From Sepiola atlantica (lineage: Eukaryota > Mollusca > Cephalopoda > Sepiida > Sepiolidae): 64,000 nucleotides of DNA. The stretch covers positions 83,176,714-83,240,713 of the forward strand of contig OY744517.1 of the NCBI GenBank assembly GCA_963556195.1. Reading direction: 5' to 3'. A program made the translations under genes and the position numbers. This document shows, piece after piece, positions 28,056 to 38,007 of the stretch. Position 1 is the stretch's first letter. Every line of letters begins with the position of its first letter. Below the pieces are notes generated by a model, which worked only from the letters and a program-made list of their open reading frames with translations, searched no databases and was not told where the DNA came from.

Positions 28056-28421
28056 TTGAAGACATTGCCAAGGCTGCTGCAAAGAAGGTGGTCTCCCTCT
28101 ACCGTGCTAGTAAAGTTCTCACATCTGACATTAACTAAATCTCATCCATTCACTGTGGAGGCCCTCAGATGCCGGAGAGCTTTCTACTCTATTAGCTTTT
28201 TTATTCGTGCTGCTGCCCTCTGGAACTCCCTCCCTGTCCCCTGTTTCCGTGACAGTACTGACATGCAGAAATTTAAAACTAATGTAAACAGACATCTCGC
28301 TGCGCAGATCCCAATTTAGGTTGACCCCCCCCCAAATCTTCTCCCTTTTTTTTTCTCAGTAGCCCCTTACGTCTACAGTGGCGGCCTGCCTTGTTTGGGG
28401 TGAACTATGTTAAAAAAAAAA
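28056..28421 (+). mobile_element. 3'-terminal LINE fragment with internal deletion
   Basis: The fragment corresponds to the end of the LINE at 36,330. It reads EDIAKAAAKKV and then SLYRASKVLTSDI, jumps to the KSHPFTVE part, and continues through the AALWNSLPVPCF box to NVNRHLAAQIPI and a stop near 28,318. The 3' UTR carries gtagccccttacgtctacag and ggggtgaactatgtt, and ends in poly(A). Relative to the 36-kb copy, several hundred bases are missing at the DI/KSH junction, where gacatt is shared by both sides. Confidence 0.85.
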
Positions 28422-28500
28422 AGAACTGACATTGCATCTTCCATAGGTCTTACAAAAGAGCCCTTGGAATTGCAATTTTGTTGTCATATTTTGGAGTCAA
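28422..28500. repeat. Right copy of 79-bp duplication flanking a LINE fragment
   Basis: It starts directly after the poly(A) run and matches 27,977-28,055 with six differences. After it, the transposase-like remnant resumes. Confidence 0.75.
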
Positions 28501-28735
28501 GTTTTCAAATGTGAAAATGGCTCTACACATCTGTCACTAAACTTATTGTGACCAATTTTCAAAGAGAATCAAGAATAAGAGAGAATCACTAATGGAACAA
28601 GACAGACTAAATAATTTAACATTAATGAACATTGAACATGAGATTGACATTCCTGATATCATAAACAAGCTTTCTCATCCTAAATCTAGAAATTATTTTT
28701 ATAAGTTTTATATTATCCTAGCTGTACAGACCCGA

Positions 28736-29251
28736 CACAATTAAAAAAAAATTTTTTTGAAGTATGCCGTTTTTATGTAATGGACAAATACAGAATTATG
28801 TCCCTTTTTTTCCAAAATATTATTTTTCTCTTCGAAACAAAGGGAAGTAAGTTTGTAATGGGTGAAAAAAAAATTGCGGCTATATGAAAATAAATCTGAC
28901 TGGATAAATTATTTTCTGGAAGGAATTAACTTGAATTACATTTTATTGTTTTTAACAACATTGGTCAACGTTCAACAAAATAAATGGCTATTCAGAATTA
29001 ATGGACCATATCAATGACAAAAATCTAGCATCTTTGGAATGGTTTCAGCCTGAAATGTCTAATTCGGTACAGTGTATATATAATTTCATGAATGCATTTT
29101 AATTAAAAAATCTTTTATTCCTAACTTTGTTATTTACCATTCTTTATGACCAAACTGATGTACAACAGAGAAATCAACTAACAGCATAAGAATACCATTC
29201 TTTGAGATTTGTATTGAGATAAATAATCATAATCTTTTTTTGTTTTTTCAG
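28736..29251. other. AT-rich spacer with possible 3' splice-site tract at its end
   Basis: No gene is visible. The last 20 bases are a polypyrimidine-rich stretch (cttttttttgttttttcag-like) ending at 29,251, typical of an animal splice acceptor. Confidence 0.5.
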
Positions 29252-29401
29252 GTTCTCCAAGATCGAGTCCCCAGAGACAGTGTAGCTAAGGATTTTGTCC
29301 AAGAGAGGCTACGCGTCATTGAAAATCAACGGCCACGCACCGACAGAGCTCTTGTCAGGAGACCCTTGACTCTCATTCATGCTTTAAAGATGTTTTTCTA
29401 A
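29252..29401 (+). CDS. Possible terminal coding exon, 49 codons, unidentified
   Basis: Directly after a strong acceptor (polypyrimidine run then cag) a frame of 49 sense codons runs to TAA at 29,399-29,401. It starts VLQDRVPRDSVAKDF and later has RLRVIENQRPRTD and RPLTLIHALKMFF. The segment is much richer in G and C than its flanks and uses a balanced residue set with many Arg, which fits a true exon. There is no ATG at the start, so upstream exons would lie at or before the transposase remnant or outside the window. No AATAAA signal is evident close downstream. I do not recognise the protein. A retrocopy or chance frame is also possible. Confidence 0.4.
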   Translation, partial: VLQDRVPRDSVAKDFVQERLRVIENQRPRTDRALVRRPLTLIHALKMFF

Positions 29402-30740
29402 GATCACCAATGAAAATCTTCTTTTAGAGTCACTGATCAATCAAAGACGATGCTTTTGTTTGAAGATCTTTAAGATGCTTTAGAAAAGATACCCAAACTC
29501 TCTGAACCTAAAAATTAAAAAAAACAGGGATGAAATCCAATTGAAAATATCAAAAGAAAGTCAATCAAGTTAAACAGAGTTTTGTTCTGTGAATTTGATT
29601 TCAATTTTCTTTTAATATTATCAAATAATGGTATCAACACGGAATTTCGAAGCTTTCTGATAATCTACATCTGAATTTTTGAGATGAGAAATGATAATTC
29701 GTATTACTTACAATCAAGAAATTATTCTAAAGTTTTTTCTTATAGTCACAATTCAGCTGTTGAACCTTTTAGCTTTCTTCAGATATATGTCATCATAACT
29801 TTCTGGGAATTTGAAACAGAACTGTTCGTTTTTTCATATTTACAGGGGTACATGATTCAGTTTGAATAGCTTGTATTTGTTAAGTCTTTGCCTTCATGAA
29901 CTAAGCCAAGGATTGAACTTCCAGTCATCAACGTATTGTTGGGTGTTTCTTTGTGAGCGTCTTAGTGGCTTTATATGAACTCCACATATTAACTGTGTTT
30001 GGGTCACCATCTTGGATTTCATTCTTCATAGCTGGGATGACTTTATGATTTGATGGCATGAACTGTTTAAAATATTAATTTATTAACTCAAGTCAACAAT
30101 TACGGGCAGGTTGATTGCTTGATATGTCCTATGAGCTTTTATTATCATTTCCTTATGCATGTGGCTATAAGGTCACCAAGACCCCACATGTCCACCTTTA
30201 TTCTTCTGCCTTATCATACCAACTCACTATTTGAAATGTGATCTTGTTCGACTAATCAAAGATTTGTCTTTCAGCCTAATAGTAGTTTCAACCAGTTATA
30301 AAAATTCTTTTGCCTCATATCCAAGTAGATAAAAGTATTTGTCTCACTAAATGAAACTATTTAGATCACAATATTGGATATTACTTTTCATGATGCGTCT
30401 TAGTGGCTTTAGTTAGACTTCCACATGTAGACCATGTCGCTGGCTTTCATAATTTCATATTTTTCTCTATGGATGGAATCTGCATTGAGAATGAATTAAT
30501 GACTATGAATGATGCAAGATATTTTAAATATTATTTTGTTAATTTAACAAACAATCCAAAGCCAGATTGAATTATACGTCCGTAGGACTTTCATTATCAT
30601 TTATTTGTCCAGGTGGCCACGTGGAAGAGCATTGCACATGGCTTCCTGTATATAGCTTCGTCTCTCTTCAACTGGTTAAACTTAATCATTTCAAACATAC
30701 CTTCTTTCTATTACATGATTTTGATCGACTAATCATGGCT
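29402..30740. other. AT-rich intergenic or intronic DNA
   Basis: Only short chance frames are visible. Two stretches, near 29,950-30,060 and 30,395-30,470, share cgtcttagtggcttta, then acttccacat-type words, suggesting an old dispersed duplication. No other feature was recognised. Confidence 0.4.
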
Positions 30741-30858
30741 TATACGGCATAATCACATTGACACACCGGTTCACATTAGATCACTGAAGTTAAGCAACAT
30801 TCAGCCTGGTCAGTGCCAGATGGGTGACCATTTGGGAATACTAAGCACTGTATGCCAT
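30741..30858 (+). pseudogene. 5S rRNA-derived sequence (5S pseudogene or 5S SINE head)
   Basis: The 118 bp follow the animal 5S rRNA layout end to end. Recognisable pieces are tatacggcataatcac at the 5' end, a gatcactgaagttaagca segment (internal control region), cagcctggtcagtgccagat, gggtgacca, tgggaatac, and a closing gcactgtatgcc that pairs with the 5' end. There are many substitutions, so it is unlikely to give functional 5S rRNA. It lies 36 bp upstream of a LINE 3' tail in the same orientation, which suggests a chimeric retrocopy or a SINE3-type element. Confidence 0.75.
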
Positions 30859-30893
30859 CTCCCTTGATCGGGATATACATGTGGCTTGGAATC

Positions 30894-31240
30894 GCATACT
30901 CTGGTGCCCCCTCGACGTAAATTCACTAGACCAACTCGACAATCAACTAAATCCCATCCATTCACTGTGGAGGTCCTCAGATGCCGGAGAGCTTTCTACT
31001 CAAATAGCTTCTTTCCTCATGCTGCTGGCCTCTGGAACTCCCTCCCTGCCCCCTGTTTCCCTGACATGCAGAAATTTAAAATTAATGTAAACAGACATCT
31101 CGCTGCGCAGATCCCAGTTTAGGTTGATCCCTCCCCCCCCAACCTTCTCCCTTTTTCTTTCTTCTCAGTAGCCCCTTACGTCTACAGTGGCAGCCTGCCT
31201 TGTCTGGGGTGAACTACGTTAAAAAAAAAAAATTAAAAAA
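30894..31240 (+). mobile_element. 3'-terminal LINE fragment (same family as 28,056 and 36,330)
   Basis: It starts at the tactctggtgccccctcgac point of the LINE, reads VPPRRKFTRPTRQSTKSHPF in a plus frame, then the AAGLWNSLPAPCF box and NVNRHLAAQIPV before a stop near 31,120. A C-rich run, gtagccccttacgtctacag and ggggtgaactacgtt follow, then poly(A) to about 31,240. Codons for Ser-Thr before the MQKF box are missing compared with the 36-kb copy. The 5' end is joined to 5S-derived DNA. Confidence 0.85.
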
Positions 31241-32496
31241 TTCCCTATAAACTTCCTGTTTCGATGGAAGCTGGAAGCTGATCCAGGGCGAATACCACAT
31301 CAGCAATCATGATTTAGTACCCCTCAGCACCATCATACCTCTTCTCAAAGCAAGCTTAGTTAATCAAGGCAAAGATATGACAAATAGATTCTCTTTAAAA
31401 GTATGAACTACATGCAATGTAGGTTTAATGAACAATTCAGTTTCAAAATTCCAAAGAGGTAAAGTAACTACAATGGAAAGCTGAAGGTGACTCAGTGACT
31501 ATCGCCTCCAAAATGAGGAGAAAGACTTTCTGATAATGTCTCTCTTTGTATGTTATGATCTTCACAATTTCCTACACGGCCCCTTTAGGGTCAACTTGGT
31601 GACACTTCACCATGGACAATTGACAAATCATGAGAAAAGAATACACTTGAATGCTTTCGAGTATTGAGCACTTTTATTAATTCTTACAAAAAAATGTGCA
31701 CATTCTGGTAAACAGTTTCATAATTTTTTACTTACATGCTCCATAAAGATGAACTTGTGCCTGACCTAACTTTCTACATTGGATATTTTAAAGCCTAATT
31801 GTGTTAGAATCAGTGATTATTGTTAGATAATTTTTTCAAGACTGTGACATGATAAAGAAGTTTTCTCTTAAAAGATTAAAATCTCTCTCTATCTCTATTT
31901 ATAAAATGTTAGGCATATGTTTATACATTTGTATGTACAAGATTCACTCCTAAACTAATTAACCGTTCATTATAATTTTTGGAACACAGCTACTAGTCGT
32001 AAGAGATGGTAATGTGGGCTATATTAAGTTTCATGCAAAGAGGATAAAAATAGGTGGAAGCCCTTTTGTGAAAATTCAGGTACTTCCGGTTTTTGTGAAG
32101 TTGTTAACAATAGGTATTTCCGGTTTTTGTGAAGTTGTTAACAATAGGTATTTGACATCAATTAATAAATATTCCCCAAATTTCAGTTTCTTTGGTGTAT
32201 TTTAAAGGAGTTTTAGGGGGCATAATATGAGCACAACTTCCTATTTGAAAATTCAAATATTTCAGACTTACATTGAATTTTATCCATAGTGAAGCAAGAT
32301 TTCCTGAATTTCCATTTTTTCTTAAAATTCCTTAAGCTTAAGCCTTAAATTTTAAACATGTGATGGATTTTGATTGAAATTAGAATAATAATTCTAGACA
32401 TAAGGTTTAGTATCATTATATATTGATTTTAAAGTGGTGCACAACTGTTCTGTTCAGGGAATCAATATAAATCGCTATGGGACGAGAATTCTTCTA

Positions 32497-32497
<1 letters not shown>
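31241..32497. other. AT-rich spacer with a 34-bp tandem duplication
   Basis: The unit ggta(c/t)ttccggtttttgtg continuing to aacaata is present twice, at 32,079-32,112 and 32,113-32,146. Nothing else is recognised. Confidence 0.6.

Positions 32498-32552
<55 letters not shown>
32498..32552. repeat. (TA)n tract
   Basis: A pure alternating TA run of about 55 bp bounds the 3' side of the hammerhead module to its right. Similar pure runs occur at about 33,012-33,077, 34,446-34,495, 35,329-35,361, 35,627-35,665, 36,280-36,309, 43,528-43,572, 44,280-44,350, 44,965-45,029, 45,391-45,437, 50,180-50,221, 53,649-53,730, 53,796-53,865, 55,258-55,329, 55,812-55,882 and 56,097-56,159. Confidence 0.95.
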
Positions 32553-32555
<3 letters not shown>

Positions 32556-32760
32556 ATAAATATTTGTTTTTTGTTTATTATCTATGTACGTATACGTTTC
32601 GTCCTTTTTCATCGGGACTCATCAGCATACAGATATAACTATTCACTACTGGTCGCGTGATTCGAAACCCCGGGCTACGAATATTTTACAACTCAAATCC
32701 CAACATCTAGAACCATACGGCCATCGCTGGATAGCTAAATAAACAGTGATAATATATATA
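32553..32760 (-). mobile_element. tRNA-head plus hammerhead ribozyme module (SINE-like), copy 1
   Basis: Read on minus, this roughly 210-bp unit starts next to a short TA run at 32,752-32,764. It shows an RNA polymerase III A box-like TGGCCGTATGG (plus 32,713-32,723; consensus TRGCNNAGYGG with one clear misfit) and a B box-like GGTTTCGAATC (plus 32,659-32,669), then a hammerhead ribozyme (32,579-32,635) and an A-rich end meeting the (TA)n tract. It is collinear with the copy at 52,040-52,176 / 53,620-53,648. The layout is a tRNA-derived SINE head followed by a self-cleaving RNA. SINEs with hammerheads are known from Schistosoma, and hammerheads also occur in Penelope-like elements. Which mobilises this unit is unknown. 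Confidence 0.7.
32579..32635 (-). ncRNA. Hammerhead ribozyme, type I (short helix III)
   Basis: On minus the core CTGATGA is followed by stem II GTCC/GGAC with a ten-base loop, then GAA. Helix III is ACG/CGU with a UAUA loop, and the cleavage-site A follows (GAAACGTATACGTA). Stem I is CAUA with UAUG, extended by GAUA with UAUC across a two-base bulge. All conserved core positions (C3 U4 G5 A6 G8 A9, G12 A13 A14, A15.1-U16.1, H17) are present. The short helix III is the form reported for Penelope-like elements. Confidence 0.8.
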
Positions 32761-33009
32761 TATAGTAATTTTGCTTCATTCTACAATATGAAGGCGCGAA
32801 GAACGGGCCTTTTTTTTCTTGGTCTGAGAATGTCGGGCTTATTAAAGCTATGACTGAAACATGTTCCGAAATGTGTTGCCATGCTATGTTTGTATAAATA
32901 AATCATTTTTATTATAAATAAATAGCTCTATTTATTATTGAGCACTATTTTATAAACACAGTTAAGATTCTTCTGATTTTTACGCTGTGGATACACACCT
33001 TACCTGGAT

Positions 33010-33077
<68 letters not shown>

Positions 33078-33081
<4 letters not shown>

Positions 33082-33310
33082 AAGGAAGGATGAGAGTAAT
33101 CCGACGTAATGAGAAATGAAAAAGGAAAAACCAAGAGATATTTTTTATATATTCATCAACGTCTTTATTATTAAGACTTCCTCAGTATGATAATTTTAAG
33201 AAAAATGTCATGCAAGTGCATCGAAATATTGGGTTGACATGATGGGTCGATGAGAAAAAGTAGTAGCCGTGGCTGCTGACAGCGCTGGACCAAGGTCCGG
33301 CTGAGAGAAG
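33078..33310 (-). mobile_element. (TA)n-bounded repeat module, decayed hammerhead
   Basis: The segment is the same family as 45,030-45,390. On minus it runs from cactctctgccactgactg through ctcagccgg, cttggtccagcgct, a ctgaggaagtctt box and the ggtttttcctttttcattt end before the (TA)n run at 33,012. The gacgaaacg part of the ribozyme-like motif is reduced to gacg, so the ribozyme core is broken here. No protein frame is seen. Confidence 0.6.
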
Positions 33311-34442
33311 TCAGTCAGTGGCAGAGAGTGAAATGAATGTGGATGGCTGTGAGTGAAAAAAGGGAGAGGTGGGAGTGTTAGTGGATTTGTCTAAGAGTGG
33401 GAGAGAGGGGAGGGGGTGGTGAGGTTTTTGTCCTGGTGAGGTGTAGCATGGATTTTGAGGGGCTGGGGAAAGGGGCGGGTAGGGGAGGGGGGAAACTCTG
33501 TGTCTTTGGTATGTAGGTAGTGTCATAGTTTTATAAGTAGTCATCATGGGTACTACATTCGACAGAAGAAACACAGAAATGTCTATCTCTTCTCCAGTTT
33601 AATATGAGATTGGATTTGTTTTTTGAGACATAAACTGTTTTCCATAGCTCACGAGCTTGTTCCACTTTGAGGTAGTCATGTTTGCTCGGACAAAAGAGAG
33701 TTTTTTATTTTTGAGTTTTCTTTCTCCTAGACTAGTTTTCCTATCAAAACTTCATAGTCTAGTCTATTATTTTACAAATAGTTAGAGGGAACAGTGATAG
33801 ATTGATACCTTTTCTAAGAGTGTTAGTGAAAGTAATTATACAGCCTCTAGGAAACTTAAACAGGTCTTCCCACGTCTACAATCCATGCTAGTAAATTAAA
33901 CACTGGGTGGTAGTAGTGTTGAAGTGGATACCGGCATGGACTACTAATTCGGCATGCTTTATTAGAGTCCCTATGTTAGAGTCCCAACGAGGGTAAAGTT
34001 AGACACAAGGTTGGTTTTTAATGAGGGGAAAAAAGTCTTGCTCTGAAAATTGCATCATGTTTGGGCTTCAAAGTTTTAAAATAAATTATTCATATACATG
34101 GATGCTTTAAAGATGTGAACCATTTCCTTATTTAAAAAGTGTCAAACCAGCCCAACACATCGACTTGACTTTACTTCACTTGAAACTGTCATTTTTAACA
34201 ACTTGACATTTTTATGACTCTACGATTGATTCGACCCCCACCTCTTGGGGTTAATACCAACAAAAATGAAGAAAAATAAAGAAAAAAAGTCTTGGTCTGA
34301 AAATGTATTCATCGAAAATCTTAGCCTAAAAAAAAAAAAAAAAAAATGATTTTATTCATTTTAAAATTGCATCATGTTTGGTTTTCAAAATTTTTATATA
34401 AAATATTCATATACATTAATGCTTCAAAGATGTGATCTATTT

Positions 34443-34445
<3 letters not shown>
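33311..34445. other. Spacer with a purine/pyrimidine-biased stretch
   Basis: Positions 33,350-33,520 are G-rich (gggagagg-type words) and give a Pro/Ser/Thr-rich chance frame on minus. A gattgattcgacccc sequence near 34,225 resembles an RNA polymerase III B box, but no matching A box was found. No gene was recognised. Confidence 0.4.
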
Positions 34446-34498
<53 letters not shown>

Positions 34499-34618
34499 GC
34501 ATCATAAATTTCAGAATAACAAACGAATGCAAAAAATAGTGGGGAAATAAATAAAAAAGTAACTAACTAGCATTGAAAGGAAGCAGCTATACAGACACTA
34601 TTGATTACATATGTGCAT

Positions 34619-34992
34619 ACATGTTTTACCTGCGATCTCGAGAGAGAGGGCCAGCTTCTTCAGACCTTTAGAGAAAATGAAATGAGAAATAACAAACTTC
34701 TTTATTATGTATATTCTCCCAGTTGGGAAGGGATGAGCAACATTCTCGAGTAGGGTAATAAAATGTATAAAAGGATTTGAAAACGGTCAAACATACTCAA
34801 TAAGCTTAAATGATAAAAAGTAAAGGGTGACACGAATGTGTAATTGGATATGAATCTTGCCTGTTTAATTATACATCCATCCCTTCCCAACTGGGAGAAT
34901 ATACATAATAAAGAAGTTTGTTATTTCTCATTTCATTTTCTCTAAAGGTCTTAAGAAGCTGGCTCTCTCGAAAGATCGCAGCTGAAACATGT
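34619..34992. mobile_element. Head-to-head inverted pair of a hammerhead-like module
   Basis: The left arm 34,619-34,735 and right arm 34,878-34,992 are inverted copies sharing atttctcatttcattttctc, cttctttattatgtatattc and cagttgggaagggatg. Each arm carries a hammerhead-like box. The left (minus) has CTGAAGA but GTAAAAC where CTGAAAC is expected. The right (plus) has CTTAAGA followed by CAGCTGAAACATG. Thus each arm has one core change. The right arm and adjoining centre are shared with 45,542-45,620. There is no open frame. Confidence 0.65.
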
Positions 34993-35095
34993 ATTTAAAA
35001 TCTTTTTCGCACCCTCCTAACAACAGCTGCACGCCGAACAGTTTGGGGTCTGCTGATGTGCGGCCATTTTTGAATCGATTGAACTACTCTTTAAT

Positions 35096-35317
35096 TTGTG
35101 TTACACATCACATCTTCTCCAAACACCTGCTGAATCTAACGCGACGGCGAAGATGAACACCATTCCAAAAGAAGACTTCCAGAGGTGTTTGCAGCAGTTG
35201 ATTGATCGGTGGGCTAAGTGTGTGCAAGCACAAGGGCCTACTTCGAAGGGGATTAGGGTCCCAACCCTGTCACATTTTTTAAACATTTTTTATGGCCTAA
35301 GGTCAGATACATTTTAG
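35096..35317 (+). pseudogene. Possible mariner-like transposase C-terminal remnant
   Basis: A plus frame reads MNTIPKEDFQRCLQQLIDRW followed by AKCVQAQGPTSKG. The IPKEDFQRC...RW.KC sequence followed by a Gly-rich end resembles the C-terminus of mariner/Tc1-type transposases, which commonly end IP...F..C...L..RW..C...GGYFE. The DDE/D catalytic core is not present and the upstream part is not readable. Chance similarity cannot be ruled out. Confidence 0.35.
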
Positions 35318-35326
35318 ACAGGCCTC

Positions 35327-35365
<39 letters not shown>

Positions 35366-35624
35366 AGGAAATATTTCCTTTGATAAAATAAAATGATCCT
35401 TGAATTCTCCTGGGGTGGGGTGTAATAAATATAGATAGTATTTCATATCCATGAGATGTTTCAATACTGTCGGTAAAAATAAGCTCAATAATTAATAGGT
35501 TATATAAATTAGAGCTGTCATATAGTAATATTCAAATCGAGTGTTGAGTATTTATTTCCGGAACACGATTTCAATATTTGAAATTCTAATTAATGTGCGT
35601 TAAATCTTCCAAATCGAATCGTAT

Positions 35625-35665
<41 letters not shown>

Positions 35666-35668
<3 letters not shown>

Positions 35669-36273
35669 AAGAAGGAAAGACGAAGATAAAAAATTGCATA
35701 AAATTACATAAAATTGATACAAATTTTATTACATCGAAAGTTCAGATGCAAGGAGTTACACTAATCTTTAAACCATGGTTTTTCAAAGATAAAACTCTTC
35801 TCGTCAGCGGATAACATTCGGTAATGTGATATTTATAATAAATAAATATTACCTGTTCCATTTCACTTTGAAAATTGAAGAAGAAATAGCAGGAAAGGTT
35901 GGGGATAAAGAAATCAATGGCCGAGAGGGAGAATGGTAGCAGTATTAAGTAGCCATTGCCGAAGACAAAAGGGGATGCTATGGTGCAGATAGCAAAATAG
36001 CAAAAGTTTGTAGATTTGGAGAAAAGTTTGTAGATTTGGAGAAAGTTTAAAAAAAAAGTTTTACAGGGTTTCAAATAAAAGGCAGAGGGTTCAAAAATAT
36101 CTCACTTGGTCCGTAGGGATTTGTGTCTCCGTTTTGTTGTATCAATTTTATGTAATTTTATGTAATTTTTTATCTTCATCTTTCCTTCTTTAAATTGATT
36201 GCTCTACTCAACGTATTGAGCTTTACTTTATCACGATAGATCACTTTAACGATACTTCATTTATCGTTAATTC

Positions 36274-36279
<6 letters not shown>
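35666..36279 (-). mobile_element. (TA)n-bounded module with hammerhead-like motif
   Basis: It lies between (TA)n runs at 35,627 and 36,280. Its ends carry aaattacataaaattgatac and an inverted counterpart near 36,130-36,185, so the module is partly fold-back. On minus, 35,807-35,767 contains CTGACGA, an AAGA/UCUU stem, GAA, an AAAC/GUUU helix with a CAUG loop, and A at the cleavage position. Stem I is not convincing. No protein was recognised. Confidence 0.5.
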
Positions 36280-36312
<33 letters not shown>

Positions 36313-36319
36313 AAAAAAT

Positions 36320-37744
36320 GTTTTTTTTTAACATGATTCACCCCAAACAAGGCAGGCGCCACTGTAAACGTAAGGGGCTACTGAGAAAAAGGAAAAGGGG
36401 AGAAGGATTGGTGGTTCAGCTTAAATTGGGATCGGAGCAGTGAGATGTCTGTTTACATTAGTTGTAAATTTCTGCATGTCAGTACTGTCGGGGAAACAGG
36501 GGGCAGGAAGGGAGTTCCAGAGGCCAGCAGCACAAGGAAAGAAGCTATTTGAGTAGAATGCCCTCCGGCATCTGGGGACCTCCACAGTGAATGAATGAGA
36601 TTTAGTAGAATGTCGAGTTAGTCTAGTGAATTTACGTCGAGGGGGCACCAGAGTAGCCAACTCATCGGAGCATAATCCATTGAAGTATTTGTAAAACAAA
36701 CATAAGGATGCTACATTGCGGCGATGGGACAGAGGCTGGAGCTTAGCTGACAGTGAGGGACCTATTAGGTTGACGACTCTTTTTTGGACTTTGTCAAGGA
36801 GGGAGAGACTAGTAGATGATGCACCAGCCCAGATGTGGCAACAATACTCCATGCATGGGTGGATGGTGGCTTTGTAGAGATACAGGATAATATCAGGTGT
36901 AAGGAGTCCACTAGCACAGTAGAGGGAGCCAACCTTCTTTGCGGCAGCCTTGGCAATGTCTTCAATGTATGTGTTCCAATTCATGTTACCTGTGAAGGTT
37001 AGGCCAAGGAGTTTGAATGATGAACTCTCAGGTAGGGTGTTATTTGCCATGACAATCGGTGGTTGGAGAGGCTTATTGTAGTTGTTGAAGGAAAGGAGCT
37101 TAGTCTTCGCGGCATTAAAAGTTACCAACCATTTATGGCCCCAATCCACTACAGCCTGGAGGTCATTTTCTAAGGATTCAGCCATTGCCTCAGATATGAT
37201 CGCGTCTGTTTTGCCAACATGGCGAGAGTAAAGCGTGGTGTCGTCAGCAAATAAACCAATCTCAGACACTATGTCATCAGGGAGATCGTTTATATAGATC
37301 AGGAACAACAAAGGTCCAAGAATAGATCCCTGGGGCACATCAGCATTTATGTCATGTTGCTTAGATGAACGGCCATCGAGGACAACCTGGATTTTTCTTT
37401 TGTTTAGGAAGGATCTAATTATATTAAGTAGTTGCCCAGTAATACTGTATGAGCGTATTTTCAGGAGAAGCCCTTTATGCCATACCTTGTCAAAGGCCTT
37501 GGATATATCAAGCGCTACTGCCCTAACTTCACCTGCCTTGTCGAGTGTATGGTACATGCGTTCAGAGATGACCGTTAGGATGTCTGCAGTAGATCGTGCT
37601 TGTCTAAATCCATACTGGCGGTCAGATAGAAGTTTAGCATTAACTAAGTGCCATACTATCGCTAGATTGATTAAGGATTCAAAGATTTTGGCAAAGATCG
37701 GCAGTAGACTGATTGGGCGGTAGTTCTGAGGGTCGGTTCTATTC
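36320..37744 (-). pseudogene. APE-type LINE, reverse transcriptase half (3' part)
   Basis: On minus the frame is open from the LTR insertion point to a stop at 36,421. It contains YRPISLLPIFAKIFESL, GFRQARSTADILTVI, DISKAFDKVWHKGLL, VPQGSILGPLLFLIYINDLP and a catalytic FADDTTLYS box, then thumb-like HKWLVTFNAAKTKLL and GLTFTGNMNW. A C-terminal region follows with YLYKATIHPCMEYC and AAGLWNSLPAPCF. RT catalytic aspartates are intact. The 3' UTR has gtagccccttacg-type sequence and a poly(A) tail (plus poly-T near 36,320-36,330) next to a (TA)n run. The motif set fits the Jockey/CR1-like group. The element is interrupted by the LTR retrotransposon and frameshifted upstream, so it cannot act now. 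Confidence 0.88.
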
Positions 37745-37990
37745 TGTTGTAGACCCGTGCTAGGGGTCACAAAGATAACAACCACAAATTGTGACAGGTT
37801 AAAATATACAATGTATTTATTCATAGCAATACAGTAACGCCACTAAATGTGGTAGGAGATGGCCGGATTCCTACCATGCGGTAAAACATGAATAGGAATG
37901 TCCTCTGTTTGAGTCTTTGCAACCATGGTATTTATTATAGATGGTTGCTTCCATTAGTTCTTCAATAGGGGTGATTTGTACCCCACAACA
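37745..37990 (-). repeat. 3' LTR (246 bp)
   Basis: Identical to 40,938-41,183 except for one base (g at 37,862 against a at 41,055). The ends form the inverted TGTTG/CAACA pair. The tgtatttattcatagc part is a possible TATA-like or polyadenylation region, unassigned. Confidence 0.95.
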
Positions 37991-38000
37991 CCCCCCTCCC
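37991..38000 (-). promoter_or_regulatory. Polypurine tract
   Basis: On minus, GGGAGGGGGG lies immediately before the 3' LTR, where plus-strand DNA synthesis of LTR elements is primed. Confidence 0.8.
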
Positions 38001-38007
38001 GAGCTTT

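Larger units (their letters stand above)
27880..28735 (+). pseudogene. hAT/ZMYM-like transposase C-terminal remnant, split by a LINE
   Basis: The left part reads SLYPDNLEDCLGQDLVHFSALL (27,906-27,974) followed by LELQFCCQILES. The right part after the insertion reads ESLMEQDRLNNLTLMNIEHEI and then INKLSHPKSRN near 28,585-28,690. The QDRLNNLTLMNIEHEI box is characteristic of the C-terminal dimerisation region of hAT transposases and their ZMYM-type relatives. The conserved GERSFSKLK segment expected just before it is eroded, with a stop and a frameshift near 28,515-28,580. The LINE fragment at 28,056-28,421 interrupts the remnant and duplicated 79 bp of it. I cannot say whether the source was a transposon or a domesticated gene. 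Confidence 0.6.

Noticed and set aside
32818..32880. Hammerhead-like ctgagaatg...actgaaacatg
   Set aside because: Core reads CTGAGAA instead of CTGANGA and the base after helix III is G, which the hammerhead does not cleave.
33311..33574. Pro/Ser-rich minus frame of 87 codons
   Set aside because: Low-complexity G-rich tract with no motif.
34190..34270. B box-like gattcgacccc suggesting a tRNA-derived SINE
   Set aside because: No A box at a suitable distance and no second copy in the window.
37349..37723. 124-codon plus frame
   Set aside because: Antisense shadow of the LINE reverse transcriptase.
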